A stretch of DNA of 25,000 nt from assembly GCA_015478945.1 (NCBI GenBank), contig JABUQX010014708.1, forward strand, positions 1 through 25,000. The letters run 5' to 3'. This DNA is from Trachelipus rathkii (taxonomy: Eukaryota; Arthropoda; Malacostraca; Isopoda; Trachelipodidae). Every line of letters begins with the position of its first letter. Positions within the stretch are counted from its first letter, which is position 1. Shown piece by piece: positions 9,284 through 18,350 of this stretch. The position numbers and the translations under genes were made by a program. Below the pieces are notes generated by a model. The model ran no database searches. It was given only the letters and a program-made list of their open reading frames with translations, and was not told the origin of the DNA.

Positions 9284-9443
9284 ACGATTCATACAATTTC
9301 GCCAAAAGATAGAACGACCTTCTCCGAGGCATGCACTAGCATTCCTGACAAGAGAGAAGTGGTAGTGGCTAGCCACCCAAAGTACCACTGTCACCTTTGT
9401 TTCCTTCTATGACACGCGGAACATACCCTGTTAGAAATTCTTT

Positions 9444-9467
9444 CCCCCCCCCCCCCCACACACACAT
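9444..9467. repeat. C14 run followed by (CA)n
   Basis: Fourteen C lead into acacacacat. It lies just outside the 5' end of LINE copy 1 and may mark the insertion border. Confidence 0.9.
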
Positions 9468-9652
9468 GGATATACATACACTGGATTTATGGAAAGGTGG
9501 TGTCTGTAATAGTCGATATTATATGTTTTCATGGTCTGTTTGTGTATTGTATATTATTTATTATATTAATTTTTATCTGTATAGTTGTTACTTATTTAAT
9601 TATATTATTGTTAAAATAAAACTTATCTTTTACAAATTTATCTTTTCCACAG

Positions 9653-9780
9653 AAAGAAATAATTTACTCAGACATATATGTCAAAGTGGAGATTGAATAA
9701 GAGACTGAGCCCTTGAGTTTGCAAGAAGGATATCTTGGAAGTCTGATGAATATGGAACCAAATTTCTGAATTAAGAAGAA
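9653..9780 (+). pseudogene. Candidate second exon of the gene starting at 5871, with in-frame stop
   Basis: A pyrimidine-rich acceptor (atcttttccacag, ending 9652) is followed in phase 0 by KEIIYSDIYVKVEIE, a TAA at 9698-9700, then ETEPLSLQEGYLGSLMNMEP in the same frame and a second stop after NF. A possible donor, tctgtaagaa, follows at 9781. The VKVEIE..EPLSLQE text resembles the exon after the acidic N-terminus in arthropod zinc-finger proteins (family recollection). Phase agrees with the donor at 5981. The stop may be a real mutation, an assembly error or a sign that the exon is not used. If real, the intron from 5982 to 9652 holds LINE copy 1. Confidence 0.4.
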
Positions 9781-11486
9781 GTCTGTAAGAATAAGGGACA
9801 ATTTTAAAATAGTTTTCATTTGTGTTTTTAGAATTTGGATCGATTCTCTTGTATGAATTATTTTTTCCATAGAATTATTATTCTTCTTAATGAGTGTTGA
9901 TAATAATCAAATTCTTTGTGTACTTTAGTTTCAGTAAAAGAGTGCCATTTTTTGGTAGGCGTTACTCAACACGTCTTCTTAAAATGCCATAACTCTTTCC
10001 AGTTTCAAGAGAAGGCACCTTTTGGAATAGCAATGAGAGATAATTCAGAGGATTCTGAATCAATTATAGAAAAGTTTTTTTATTTTTTTAAACAATATTT
10101 TTCTATGCTCAATCTTGCATGTACAACCTTTTTTATTCAAATACCTTTCCTGGTTAGTTTAACCCATTGGTGAGGTACCTGAGGTCTTAGGCCACAAATA
10201 CACTTCTGGGCTATTAAGTGTGTTTTTAAGGTCGATTAGTCGAGCATATTCCTTAGTTATTAGAAACATTACTAACAGTTACGATATACATGGGATATAG
10301 TTGGTGAAATACGATTACACTATATATAAGCCTTTCAACTGTACTATCCGTGCTATAAACAATACTTATTATGAATCAATTTTCACTCACATTACAAAAC
10401 ATCGAGAAATAAATAAGAAATACGCCGATTCTTTATGAATGTGTTCTTTTGCGCCAATGGCCTCGCTTTGTTTACAGTAAAGTTAGTTTCCGGACATTTT
10501 CATTCGTGTTCGTTAGTTCGTCAATTTAATCCCAGTGGATGTTGCTAGCCATGTGTGTCTGCTTATACGTGCATTATGGGATTTTTGCTTTGATCTTTTA
10601 GTTGGATGCCCTCATCAGCTCTCTTCAATAAAAAGTTATCTCGTTTGTGTTGTGTTTATATACCAGCCTGTCTAAAGAAGAGGTTATAACCAAACTTTGG
10701 ACAGAAGGAAATAAGTTTTAAGAGTCGGAGTTAACAAGGGATTGTCTCGTTAAAAAAAAATATATTACAGTTTTTTTTGAAGGAAATTTCAATTTCATTT
10801 TTATTAAAATTTAAAAAAAAAAAAAGATTAGTAGAATACCCTCGCCTTTGGGATACATTGTTCGGCGACTGGTGTTTTTCATGTGCCTTTTTAAACACAT
10901 TTCGGTGATTCCTTGAATCAATTCTGAATACTTCACTCAATCAAGATTCGTTGATAAATTCAGATGGACAGAGGGGTATCCGTAGAACCCAATCTAAAAC
11001 GGGAAAACCTTACCACTATCCGAATGTCAGCTTGTCTCGCAATCTCAGGATTCGATTAAGATACTTTGACAAGATAGTAAATACTAAATAATTCAAAGAA
11101 ATAAATTTAAATGGCACTTATGTCTTGACTACGAATACGCTAGAATCTTATCCAGGATAGGTATCGGCCTAGACAGATTTATTGGCTCACAAAGAAAAAA
11201 TGCTTTCACACAATTATTTTCTTAATTCTTACCTAAGTTCTAATCAGGAGTTTTCTTTCATCTTTAAAACATCCAAATTTTTTTACTCCATTCTTATTCA
11301 TAATTTGTCTCTCATTCCTCTTTCTGAGTTTATGATGAATCCTTTTATTCTTTCTGATTAATTTGCTCTCTGCTCACATTGAAAGACTTTGAAAATAAAA
11401 AGAACACTTCGGAGTTTAATATTATCCATTAAATCAAACCCTCTCGATTGGGATGAAGTGCGTCGCATGCACCGAAACAAAAAAAG
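9781..11486. other. Intronic or intergenic sequence without a recognised gene
   Basis: A frame at 9916-10173 follows acceptor-like sites (ag at 9933-9934 and 10001-10002) and contains KAPFGIAMRDNSEDSESIIE, an acidic text that could be exon, but there is no good donor or homolog recognised. The part at 10440-10720 is less AT-rich than its surroundings and has normal-looking sequence but no long frame. No polyadenylation site can be tied to a gene. Confidence 0.4.
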
Positions 11487-12772
11487 AGTAGAAGAATATG
11501 GCGCAAAGCGAAAAGAAAGCCTTAAGTGAGAACTCGATCATTAGTGAGAAAAATTCCCTAAGGATTTCACGGATTTCGCTGAACCCTCACATGGGCTCTC
11601 GTAAAATTGGTAGGTGGTCATCCCCTGGGCGCGAGGCTCACAGCGACACTCCCTCAAAACTCTGCACAGTTCACTTCCTTAGTAGTGCACCTTTTTCTCG
11701 CCTCTGGCCAACTCACATTTCTCTCCGTTTAGTGACTATCCACTTTTTCTTCGGTCATTCCAACTGGTCTATTCCAGCACATCCACTATACATACTGACT
11801 TCATCCATCCTTTCAATGACTAAACTCAATCTCACATACTCTATTCTTCATTTTACCCCTTGCTTCACACACCAAATCTAATTCGGGTTCTTCCTCATTT
11901 TATCATTCTTCTCACACCTAACACCCTCAATTGTCCATCTGACACATTGTACTTAAGAATCTTAACCTTATCCACTTCCCATCTCTATACTAAACACCAG
12001 TAACATCATACCTTCATGTAAGACCCTAGCGCACTCAAGCTTAGTCCCTTTACATCCGATTTATTTGCACAGCCACCTTTCTACCAATCACAACTTTTAC
12101 TACTACACTCGCTGCACTCGCTCCTTTAAATAATTGAATAAATATTTAACTCGAAGACTTGTTCCAGATGGTTTCCCACTAACATCGTTACTACGGTCCT
12201 CCACCTCATACACTGTAGCTTAGTTCGCTATATTTTACTTTGCAATCATACTTTTACACACTTGCTCTAGCTATTCAAAACTCTCTGAGTCCGCCATAAC
12301 AAAACGATCATCCGCATATAATAGAGAAGGGCATCCTCCACTCTTCCATTTTCCATTATTCTAACACCTTACCTGCTCACCCCAACTCTAATTCCTTTCA
12401 TAACGCCTTCACTATTACCAAATGAATAACCAAGGACTACCATAAACAAATCCCTGATCACTCTGCTATTAATTATTGAAACCATCAGTTTCAACTCAAT
12501 TTATTCTTAACGCTGCACTATCGTCATACATACATTCAATTTTCCGATATAAAGAAATACAATAGACAATAAAAATGATACCGCTCTCTCTCTCCTATTT
12601 GTGTTGCAGAATCCATAAAACCTAATACAGTTTTATCTTCTCATTTTCTCAATTATTTGTTTTCAATGTAAAATTGATCCATCAATCCTTCTGCTATATA
12701 ATGCACCTTGTCTTCACTCAGTTCTCAGCTCATCGACGCACTCTATTCAACAAAATACCAGCTATACTTATA
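11487..12772 (-). mobile_element. LINE copy 2: 5'-truncated copy of the same family
   Basis: It aligns along its length with copy 1: the 3' ends share agtagaagaatatg.cgcaa and cttaagtgagaactc, and later taccttcatg.aa..ccctagc and ctcgacgcactctattcaac-type blocks keep the same order. The reverse transcriptase catalytic box reads LLYADDRFVMADSE on the minus strand, with YADD at 12307-12318; this box is better preserved than in copy 1. The copy stops near 12772 where a TA tract begins, so the endonuclease half is missing, as expected for 5' truncation during LINE insertion. Stops and frameshifts are frequent. Both copies point the same way, about 5.35 kb apart. Confidence 0.85.
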
Positions 12773-12903
12773 TAAATCTATATTATAATTTAATATATAA
12801 TATATATATTGTAGAATTATAAATCATATAATATATTAATATTAATTTTATCTATATAATATATATACTATACTATATTAATAGATATAATATATATATA
12901 TAT
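12773..12903. repeat. TA-rich tract
   Basis: About 130 bases of TA and ATT-rich sequence between the truncated end of LINE copy 2 and the left end of the hAT element. Confidence 0.85.
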
Positions 12904-14091
12904 TAGTGGTGCAGGTAACATCCGCATCCGCATCGCACATTATTAAAGATTCGCATCCAGCGCATTTGCCCACGCGGGATGATTGCGGCAGATGCATCTT
13001 TTTGTCGAGATTTGATAAAGATTTTTATGACGGTTTTAAAAGAATGAAGATTGATATCGAAATCACACCTAGATCCTAGGTAAAACCCGCTTCGGTCTGG
13101 TGGATTTACATGACTCCTTCCATACTATTGCAACTTGATCCCCGTTATAAAGGCAAGATTCTTTTTTGTACACCAATTATTTATGGAACAAGTTAATCGT
13201 CACCTGTAGTCTGCAGTTGAAACTTACTCCGGCAATCGTTTCACTCGAACAGCTTCTTAAGTCGCACCATTAAAAGGAGTAAATAAAAATTCTTACAGAA
13301 CCACCCTTTCTACAAGTAATCATAACAGATTCACGGGAAAGGTTCTACAATCAGTACGTGATCGAGAAACACCACCATCTACCTAAAGATGATAGTGTAA
13401 AGCTGATTGCACTATCACCAAGAAAAAACAAACTTATATATAAAATGATGATCCCTACTGCAGTTGGTGAGAAGTCTAAGCAAAGGGTTTACCAACCGCT
13501 TAGAAACTGCCAAGGATACTGAGCCTGTCCGTTCCAAACTAGCAGTCCAAGTGAGAGAGTGATATTTAGCAATTGCTGGCAATATATGATTGAAAAAGAA
13601 ACAGACTTCAGAAAAGCAGAAATAATTGAGTTCTTCAACGGCCCAACCTCCTATATTTGAATTCAATAACTAAGTGCCAAAAAAATATATCCATTGAAAA
13701 TGCCTATTTCCATTAAGGTCGGAGGTTGGGTAGACATGAGGATTTGTGGGTCGCATTTGGAGACTGCCGGTCCCCGATATATACACTGGTACCAACTGCA
13801 TTATGCATATTTTATTCATATAGCTATTCTTTCGGCAGACTTCCCCCCTTAATTCACTTCTTTTTTCCGATAATATTTAGCTCTATTATTAATATACTAC
13901 CTTTCACATGTAGTATTATTAATATATACAATATTTTTAAGTTATACTAAAGAAATATTTAACTTTTATTTATATAAAATAAATACATATCATAATCTCA
14001 AAAGTAAACGCTCTCACTCTGCCGGATATGTAAAATTAAGACATCCGTCATCCGCGGATTGCCGAAAAAAATGACATCTGCTGCTTCACTA
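12904..14091 (+). mobile_element. hAT DNA transposon, internally deleted, with TIRs and apparent 8-bp TSD
   Basis: The left end is TAGTGGTGCAGGTAACATCC and the right end, reversed, is TAGTGAAGCAGCAGATGTCA: inverted ends sharing TAGTG..GCAG and ACATC/ATGTC. The flanks are atatatat at 12896-12903 and atatatat at 14092-14099, which would be the 8-bp target duplication of hAT elements, although TA-rich surroundings make this weak alone. Subterminal regions carry gcatccgcatccgcatcgc on the left and catccgtcatccgcggat on the right, likely transposase-binding repeats. The inside holds C-terminal transposase remnants on the plus strand. At 1188 bp it is much shorter than an autonomous hAT element (usually 2.5-5 kb), so it is a deletion derivative. 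Confidence 0.8.
13110..13650 (+). pseudogene. hAT transposase remnant (C-terminal half)
   Basis: The plus strand encodes LDPRYKGK at 13134-13157, the signature that precedes the C-terminal dimerisation part of hAT transposases, and SERVIFS at 13550-13570 followed by AATTGCTGG, which in a shifted frame gives IAGNI. This corresponds to the conserved PSERVFSxAG block of the hATC domain. YxACP before it fits the usual LxxPxxS. Family knowledge: this domain helps the transposase dimerise and includes part of the catalytic fold. Stops and frameshifts abound, and the N-terminal BED finger and first catalytic residues are absent, so the protein is dead. Confidence 0.75.
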
Positions 14092-14423
14092 ATATATATA
14101 CTATAGCTTATGTATATGAATTAATATATATATTAATCATATATTCTTAATATATATTACCATATATATTACTATTTTAATAATATATACGTATATCTTT
14201 GGCTAAGGAAGTATACAAAACTTCAGTGTCTATATAATTAATAATATATAGGGACGGGCAATAATTTATATTTGATTTTATTAAATATATTTTTATTCTT
14301 AAGGTTTGGATGAAATATTTTAAATTAGAATATTTATATTCATATCTTCTATTTATATTTAAATATATATATACTAATTAATATTTGAACTAATGTAAAT
14401 TATTATTGCAAATATATATTAGC
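14092..14423. repeat. AT-rich, TA-dominated flank
   Basis: TA and ATT-rich sequence with no gene. It runs from the right end of the hAT element to the next GC-richer block. Confidence 0.7.
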
Positions 14424-14460
14424 TAGTGGTCATCCGCGGAGCGAGCATCCCTTATATTCG
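14424..14460. mobile_element. Possible second hAT-like end, TAGTGGTCATCCGCGG
   Basis: tagtggtcatccgcggagcg begins like the TIR of the hAT element at 12904 (TAGTGGTG) and carries the ATCCGCGGA subterminal motif found at 14048-14059. It borders TA-rich DNA on its left. No partner end was found. It may be a decayed relative or a fragment moved from the neighbouring element. Confidence 0.3.
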
Positions 14461-14720
14461 TATATGGTCATCTTTGTCACAACTGGCCCTTTTGGCGGGT
14501 TTCCCGTCGAAAATAGCTAGGTCGTACCGTTCCCCGGAATGTTCGTTAGACTTAACCGATAGGCCAAACAACTTGGAATAACACAACTCGATGTATTAAT
14601 AAGTCGTCCCGGGTTGCCATTGCAAAACATTAGAATTCCACATCTGCTTCCCTTCACGTCACTGCAGCTGTACAGCCTCGAACCCGGAGTCTTTGATTCT
14701 TAACTCCTTATTCCCTGATC

Positions 14721-14930
14721 TCAACGTGACTCCTCAATATCAAGATCGTTACTTTCGTAAGTAATATCCTCTCTATCAATCTTAAATAATGGTTCCTTGA
14801 CCAGATGAGGTCCTTCCTTCAATGTTACTGGCTGTCTCCTACACCTAGTAATCAGTTCCTCCCAAATCAGTCCTCTCCGTATTTGAACTTTCTTCCCTCT
14901 ACCAAGAGTTCTAATCAAACCCTCTCTCAT
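14721..14930 (-). pseudogene. Open frame downstream of the gypsy pol, unassigned
   Basis: Sixty-nine residues, basic at the start (GRGKKVQIRRGL) and acidic at the end (IDREDITYESNDLDIEE), with a CRRQPVTLKEGPHLVKEPLF centre. It sits where the C-terminus of a gypsy polyprotein would be and ends shortly before the putative polypurine tract. It shows no integrase motif. I do not recognise it with certainty. Confidence 0.35.
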
Positions 14931-15799
14931 TGCTATGCTTCTTAGCTAATCTCTACTCAAATTTTCTGCAAATCATTGCCTTGATCCTCTATTCCTTGTA
15001 TATAGACTACCATATACGGAATTCCTCTCCTCTGCGTAATTCTAATTCAAATTGATAATACTTCATATCAAATCCATGTACACTTCTTCCTCCCCTTCCT
15101 TTACAGTCGTTCTCGCTTGGCTCCAGAGACGTAACCGGCGCTTTACATTCCTTATTAAATTGACCTCTTCACGATCATATCTCCACCCAAAATATTAGAA
15201 AGTCTTCAGTAGATTTTGTAATATTCTTCAGTTCATCTGGATGAGATTCTCCAATCATCAATCGCGTAACCCAATTCATGGAACCCCAACATAAACATTA
15301 TAATTCGAGACTGGAACCCAGGTAATAACTATTTTCTGTCCATTATAACTTATCCCTCAGTATCCAAGATGGCAGTGTAGTGTTGAGCATCATCTTTTTA
15401 TGACCCATCTTATCTATGTTTCCCATAGACAATTTTAGTGTCTTTTTTCTAATAAACAGACATTATGTTTAACATATATCACAAAATAAGTTAGAACATA
15501 TTTCTTAATTTAATTCGTCCCTTCAAAATCAAATTTATATTAAATTCTATCCACCTTTGTAATAATGTTTCTTCCTAAGTGCCTTTCATATATAAATTAA
15601 TCTAAGAATCTGTCTTTACCGCTTTCCTGCGTCTGCTTGGAAGCTTTCTATCTCAGATTTTTATCGTGGCCATGATTCCAATGGCTATAACATCCAGCTC
15701 CATCGTTTTGCCCCATTCACGAAAGAAAACAGGGCTTTCTTCACTTAAATGACCAATAGTCTCTTCTGGCCCGCGCTGATCCCGGGTTAGTAGCTGCGG

Positions 15800-16138
15800 C
15801 GAGCTATTTCTATCGCATATCCTTTTAATCGATTTTCCGCCTGAACTTCGTATTTCATTGCGGAATCAATGCCCCACCTATCACTTTTGCATTGTACTTA
15901 CACAGTGTCCTCGTGCCATGTAGAGTTCAGTGGCGTGGATGGTCGGTCTGCAGGTACAAACTTTCCCCATAAATAGTATATCGAAATCTTCCGCACCAAT
16001 ATTATGCACGGCCCTCTTTTTTAACTGATAAGCTTCTCCCTGGTAGACAGTTTCCCTACCGCGTATTCCGTATAGGACACCAGTCCGTACTTCGAAACAT
16101 CCTGCTAGAGTATGCCCTAAAGCCCATACTCGTCGCAT
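15800..16138 (-). pseudogene. Ty3/gypsy RNase H
   Basis: The minus strand reads SVKKEGRA, then WCGRFRYTIYGESLYLQTDH. This matches the gypsy RNase H block ExExLAxVWAxxxFRxYLYGxxFxxxTDHxPL, and the D of TDH (about 15937-15950) is a catalytic residue. Before it LLPRE-like text (CLPGRSL) fits the SRxLxxxExxYS block. After it, ALIPQ.NTKFRRKID fits the WxxxLxxYxFxIExxxGxxN end. The three parts are in at least two frames. Its role is to remove the RNA strand during reverse transcription. Confidence 0.8.
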
Positions 16139-16539
16139 TCTGTGTTGTACACCAAATGACTGGTGAGCGTGGAGGCGTAAATCGGGGTTTGCAGATTCAA
16201 GCTATTTTTGCATGCTATACGACCGCCCCCTTTCCTCTTGGGCTGTTTGCCATACTACTTTATTTTTTATGCTTATTTTTTTGTTTTCAGGTCTTCAGTC
16301 CTTAGTACGGCAGGGGCTATATGGTCTCTCAGAGTTAATTGTGGTTAAATGTCCGTAGAGTAACGGCACTGTTCAAATGCTACCCATATTCGTTTAATCG
16401 CAAGGGCTGACCCTCCCTCTATCTTTTCCGTACGTGGCTCTTGTTCTGTGTTTCTCTTGATCTTTTTTCATTTCATGGATCCGATCGTCTTGTAGACCGG
16501 CGATTCCTTCGGGTCAGCTTATCCGGGAAACTTGGGTCA

Positions 16540-16960
16540 CTTAAAGGCTATCTCGCAATTTGACCGGTTGAGCAAGTTGCGCAAAGTTACGCCAGCTTTT
16601 AGTTCAAACCAATTTCCTATTTCGATTACGTTGTCCTCCAGGTTTCTTGTATGAACGATTATGTCGTCCATAAGTACTATCTGATCTCTTCATACCCCTG
16701 AGTCTTTTCCTACGGCTCCCTAACCTAGTTGTGGCGCCTGCGTTTAGCAGACCAACGATTCCTAAGGACCATATGCCGGTCTGGGCGTTATCAAAAAGCG
16801 TGTTTTTAGGACGTCTCCACTCCTTACTGGATCTGCCAGTAACCTTTTACTGAGGTCAATTTGAAGATATCTCGCCGACTTTGTGAGAATCTCTCTCTGT
16901 ACGGCCATCCCTGGTTCCTTACTACTAGGGCTTCGATAAAACTTCTAGTTAACTAATCCC
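16540..16960 (-). pseudogene. Ty3/gypsy reverse transcriptase
   Basis: In translation the minus strand gives KSARYLQIDLSKRLLADPVR, then LKTRFLITPRPAYG, a NAGAT segment (nucleotides about 16725-16745), LMDDIIVHTRNLEDNVIEIG and KAGVTLRNLLNRSNCEIAF. These match in order the gypsy blocks ARYFTKIDLxxGYWQIPV, K/TAFxTPxGxYEFxxMPFGL, NAGATF, YVDDIIVxS and LRAxKCxF. The catalytic pair is DD of MDD (rc of 16663-16671); the residue before M is out of frame, so YVDD has become xMDD with an indel. Family knowledge: the enzyme makes element cDNA from a tRNA primer in virus-like particles. At least three indels break it. Confidence 0.85.
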
Positions 16961-16970
16961 TCGAGTATCT

Positions 16971-17800
16971 TCACCAATTCCCCGAAATCTGCACCAGAAC
17001 ACCGTGGATTTTCCGTCCCTTCCCTTTTTCACCCCATGTGATGGTTTGTCGGTCGTCGGCCCGTACTAGGCATTCTCCTCCCAGCGTGTCAAATCGCCTC
17101 TCCTTCCTTATCCCTCGCCTCCAACACAATTTCTCTCCACTGCTCACTGACCCTTTTTTTTTGGTGTTTGCTCCTCCCAGCGCCATACCGGTATGGAGGC
17201 TTCCTCTTTAATGGCCTTGGGACCCCGTCAAGATTTTCGTGCTAGCACATCTGTTTCATTTGCTGGGTAACGGTGGTAAAATGTTTATTGAAAATTCCCT
17301 GTCTTAAGATTGTGCTATGTGTATATTTTTTCATGACCGTCTCTTCTTTCACCTTCTACTTCTCTCCCTGGCCCTATTTTGCATCATACCCTCATTCGAC
17401 CGAGTTGCGTCTGTCCCGTGCCAGTTCCCCTAGGACCATTCCGGCCTCTGGCTCTCAATTTTCCTCCAGATGCGTCTTTTCCTCCCTTTTCCGAAAATCC
17501 CGAGCCACACCCTATACCTTAACCGCGATGTGTTATACCGAGCATTCCCTCCGGAGTTTTTCTCGTTTTTTGTGTAGCGTATTACTCCTTTAAATATCCC
17601 CTGCGTTGCCAGCCCCACTTTATCTATACCTGCCATACCTCCCTTCCCTTTTAAACATCCCATTCCGACCACCCCTTCTTCTGCGAGCAACTCCGCTCTC
17701 ATAATCCCGCTTTTCTCGGCCCCATACCAATCATTGACCAGCTGCAGTCCAACGCTCGCGTAGGTCCTTACCAACTGCATCAGTAGTTTATTATATTCTA
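16971..17800 (-). pseudogene. Region upstream of gypsy RT (protease/gag end expected), not resolved
   Basis: Two minus-strand open stretches (17780-17430 and 17186-16971) are glycine-, lysine- and arginine-rich; one includes GLQLVNDWYGAEKSG and another GEKLCWRRGIRKERRFD. Position says protease and the linker to reverse transcriptase, but no DTG/DSG protease motif or zinc knuckle was found. They are assigned to the element by strand, base composition and adjacency only. Confidence 0.35.
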
Positions 17801-18350
17801 AGTGGCCATGGGCGTAATATCAAGACGGAATCGCTATTCGCACCTTCTTTCATTAAAAGCGGTCCTGAATCGATAGTAGGTTTTATTAATACTAGCTCAT
17901 ATTCTTAAGGTCACCTTTTACCTTTATAATTATCGACTCGTATGCTTATATATACTAGATTTATATCTAAATTAATAAAGATCTTCTCTCAAATTTTCCC
18001 TTATAAATACTTGATAAGTAGTAGAATAGTACTTAGTTTCGTTACCATTCATCTTAGAGCTATACTTCACGATTCTAAAATATACCCAATTCCTTATTAT
18101 TTATTGCTATACTGAGTACCTCTCAACGGTTTCTACTAATCTCAATATCGATAAGGCGTGACTCACAATCCTCCATATATGATATATAGTATATAGGTAT
18201 CTTATTTCTATAGTCAGGACACCTCCCACGCTGTATAATATAGCCTATATTAAGTTAAAGAGTTACAAGCAATTTATATAATTGCGTCCACCTTCATCTC
18301 GGCTCAGTCTCCAATTAACACAGAGCAGCCCTATTGAATTAAGCTCCTGT
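17801..18350. other. AT-rich spacer, nothing recognised
   Basis: Composition drops back to AT-rich between two GC-richer blocks. No frame or motif is supported. It may be an insertion in, or the leader of, the gypsy element. Confidence 0.4.

Larger units (their letters stand above)
6131..9400 (-). mobile_element. LINE copy 1: near full-length, broken non-LTR retrotransposon
   Basis: On the minus strand the element runs from an endonuclease start (MGTWNVRGINVEEKRRQVMD, start codon near 9283) through reverse transcriptase (GEVRQGCMSPWIFNLYMDG) to a C-terminal tail and 3' UTR. The 3' boundary at about 6131 is set by homology with copy 2: both begin agtagaagaatatg and share the 3' UTR. Copy 1 carries a roughly 30-base insertion with C10 (6164-6173) that copy 2 lacks. 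The 5' border near 9400 is approximate, followed by a C14/(CA)n tract. Order and motifs fit a single-ORF endonuclease plus reverse transcriptase LINE of the kind abundant in decapod genomes; the clade (RTE- or CR1-like) is not settled. Many frameshifts and stops make it inactive. Confidence 0.88.
14640..17800 (-). mobile_element. Ty3/gypsy LTR retrotransposon remnant (pol region)
   Basis: Minus-strand pol domains appear in gypsy order: a pre-RT segment, reverse transcriptase (about 16960-16540) and RNase H (about 16130-15800). Integrase was expected between 15700 and 14720, but no HHCC or DDE motif could be read. A minus-strand frame at 14930-14721 may be the polyprotein end. Just after it, gaagggaagcaga followed by TGTGGAATTC (start at 14642, minus strand) looks like a polypurine tract and an LTR start; a roughly similar tgtgccaattcta lies at 18763-18775, but the two do not align well further in. 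The block is much richer in G+C than its flanks. Frameshifts are frequent. Confidence 0.75.

Noticed and set aside
10731..10940. Minus-strand 69-codon frame
   Set aside because: It relies on runs of phenylalanine from A/T homopolymers and has no recognisable domain.
11498..11881. 127-codon plus-strand frame
   Set aside because: It lies antisense to the 3' part of LINE copy 2 and has no motif of its own, although it is among the longest frames.
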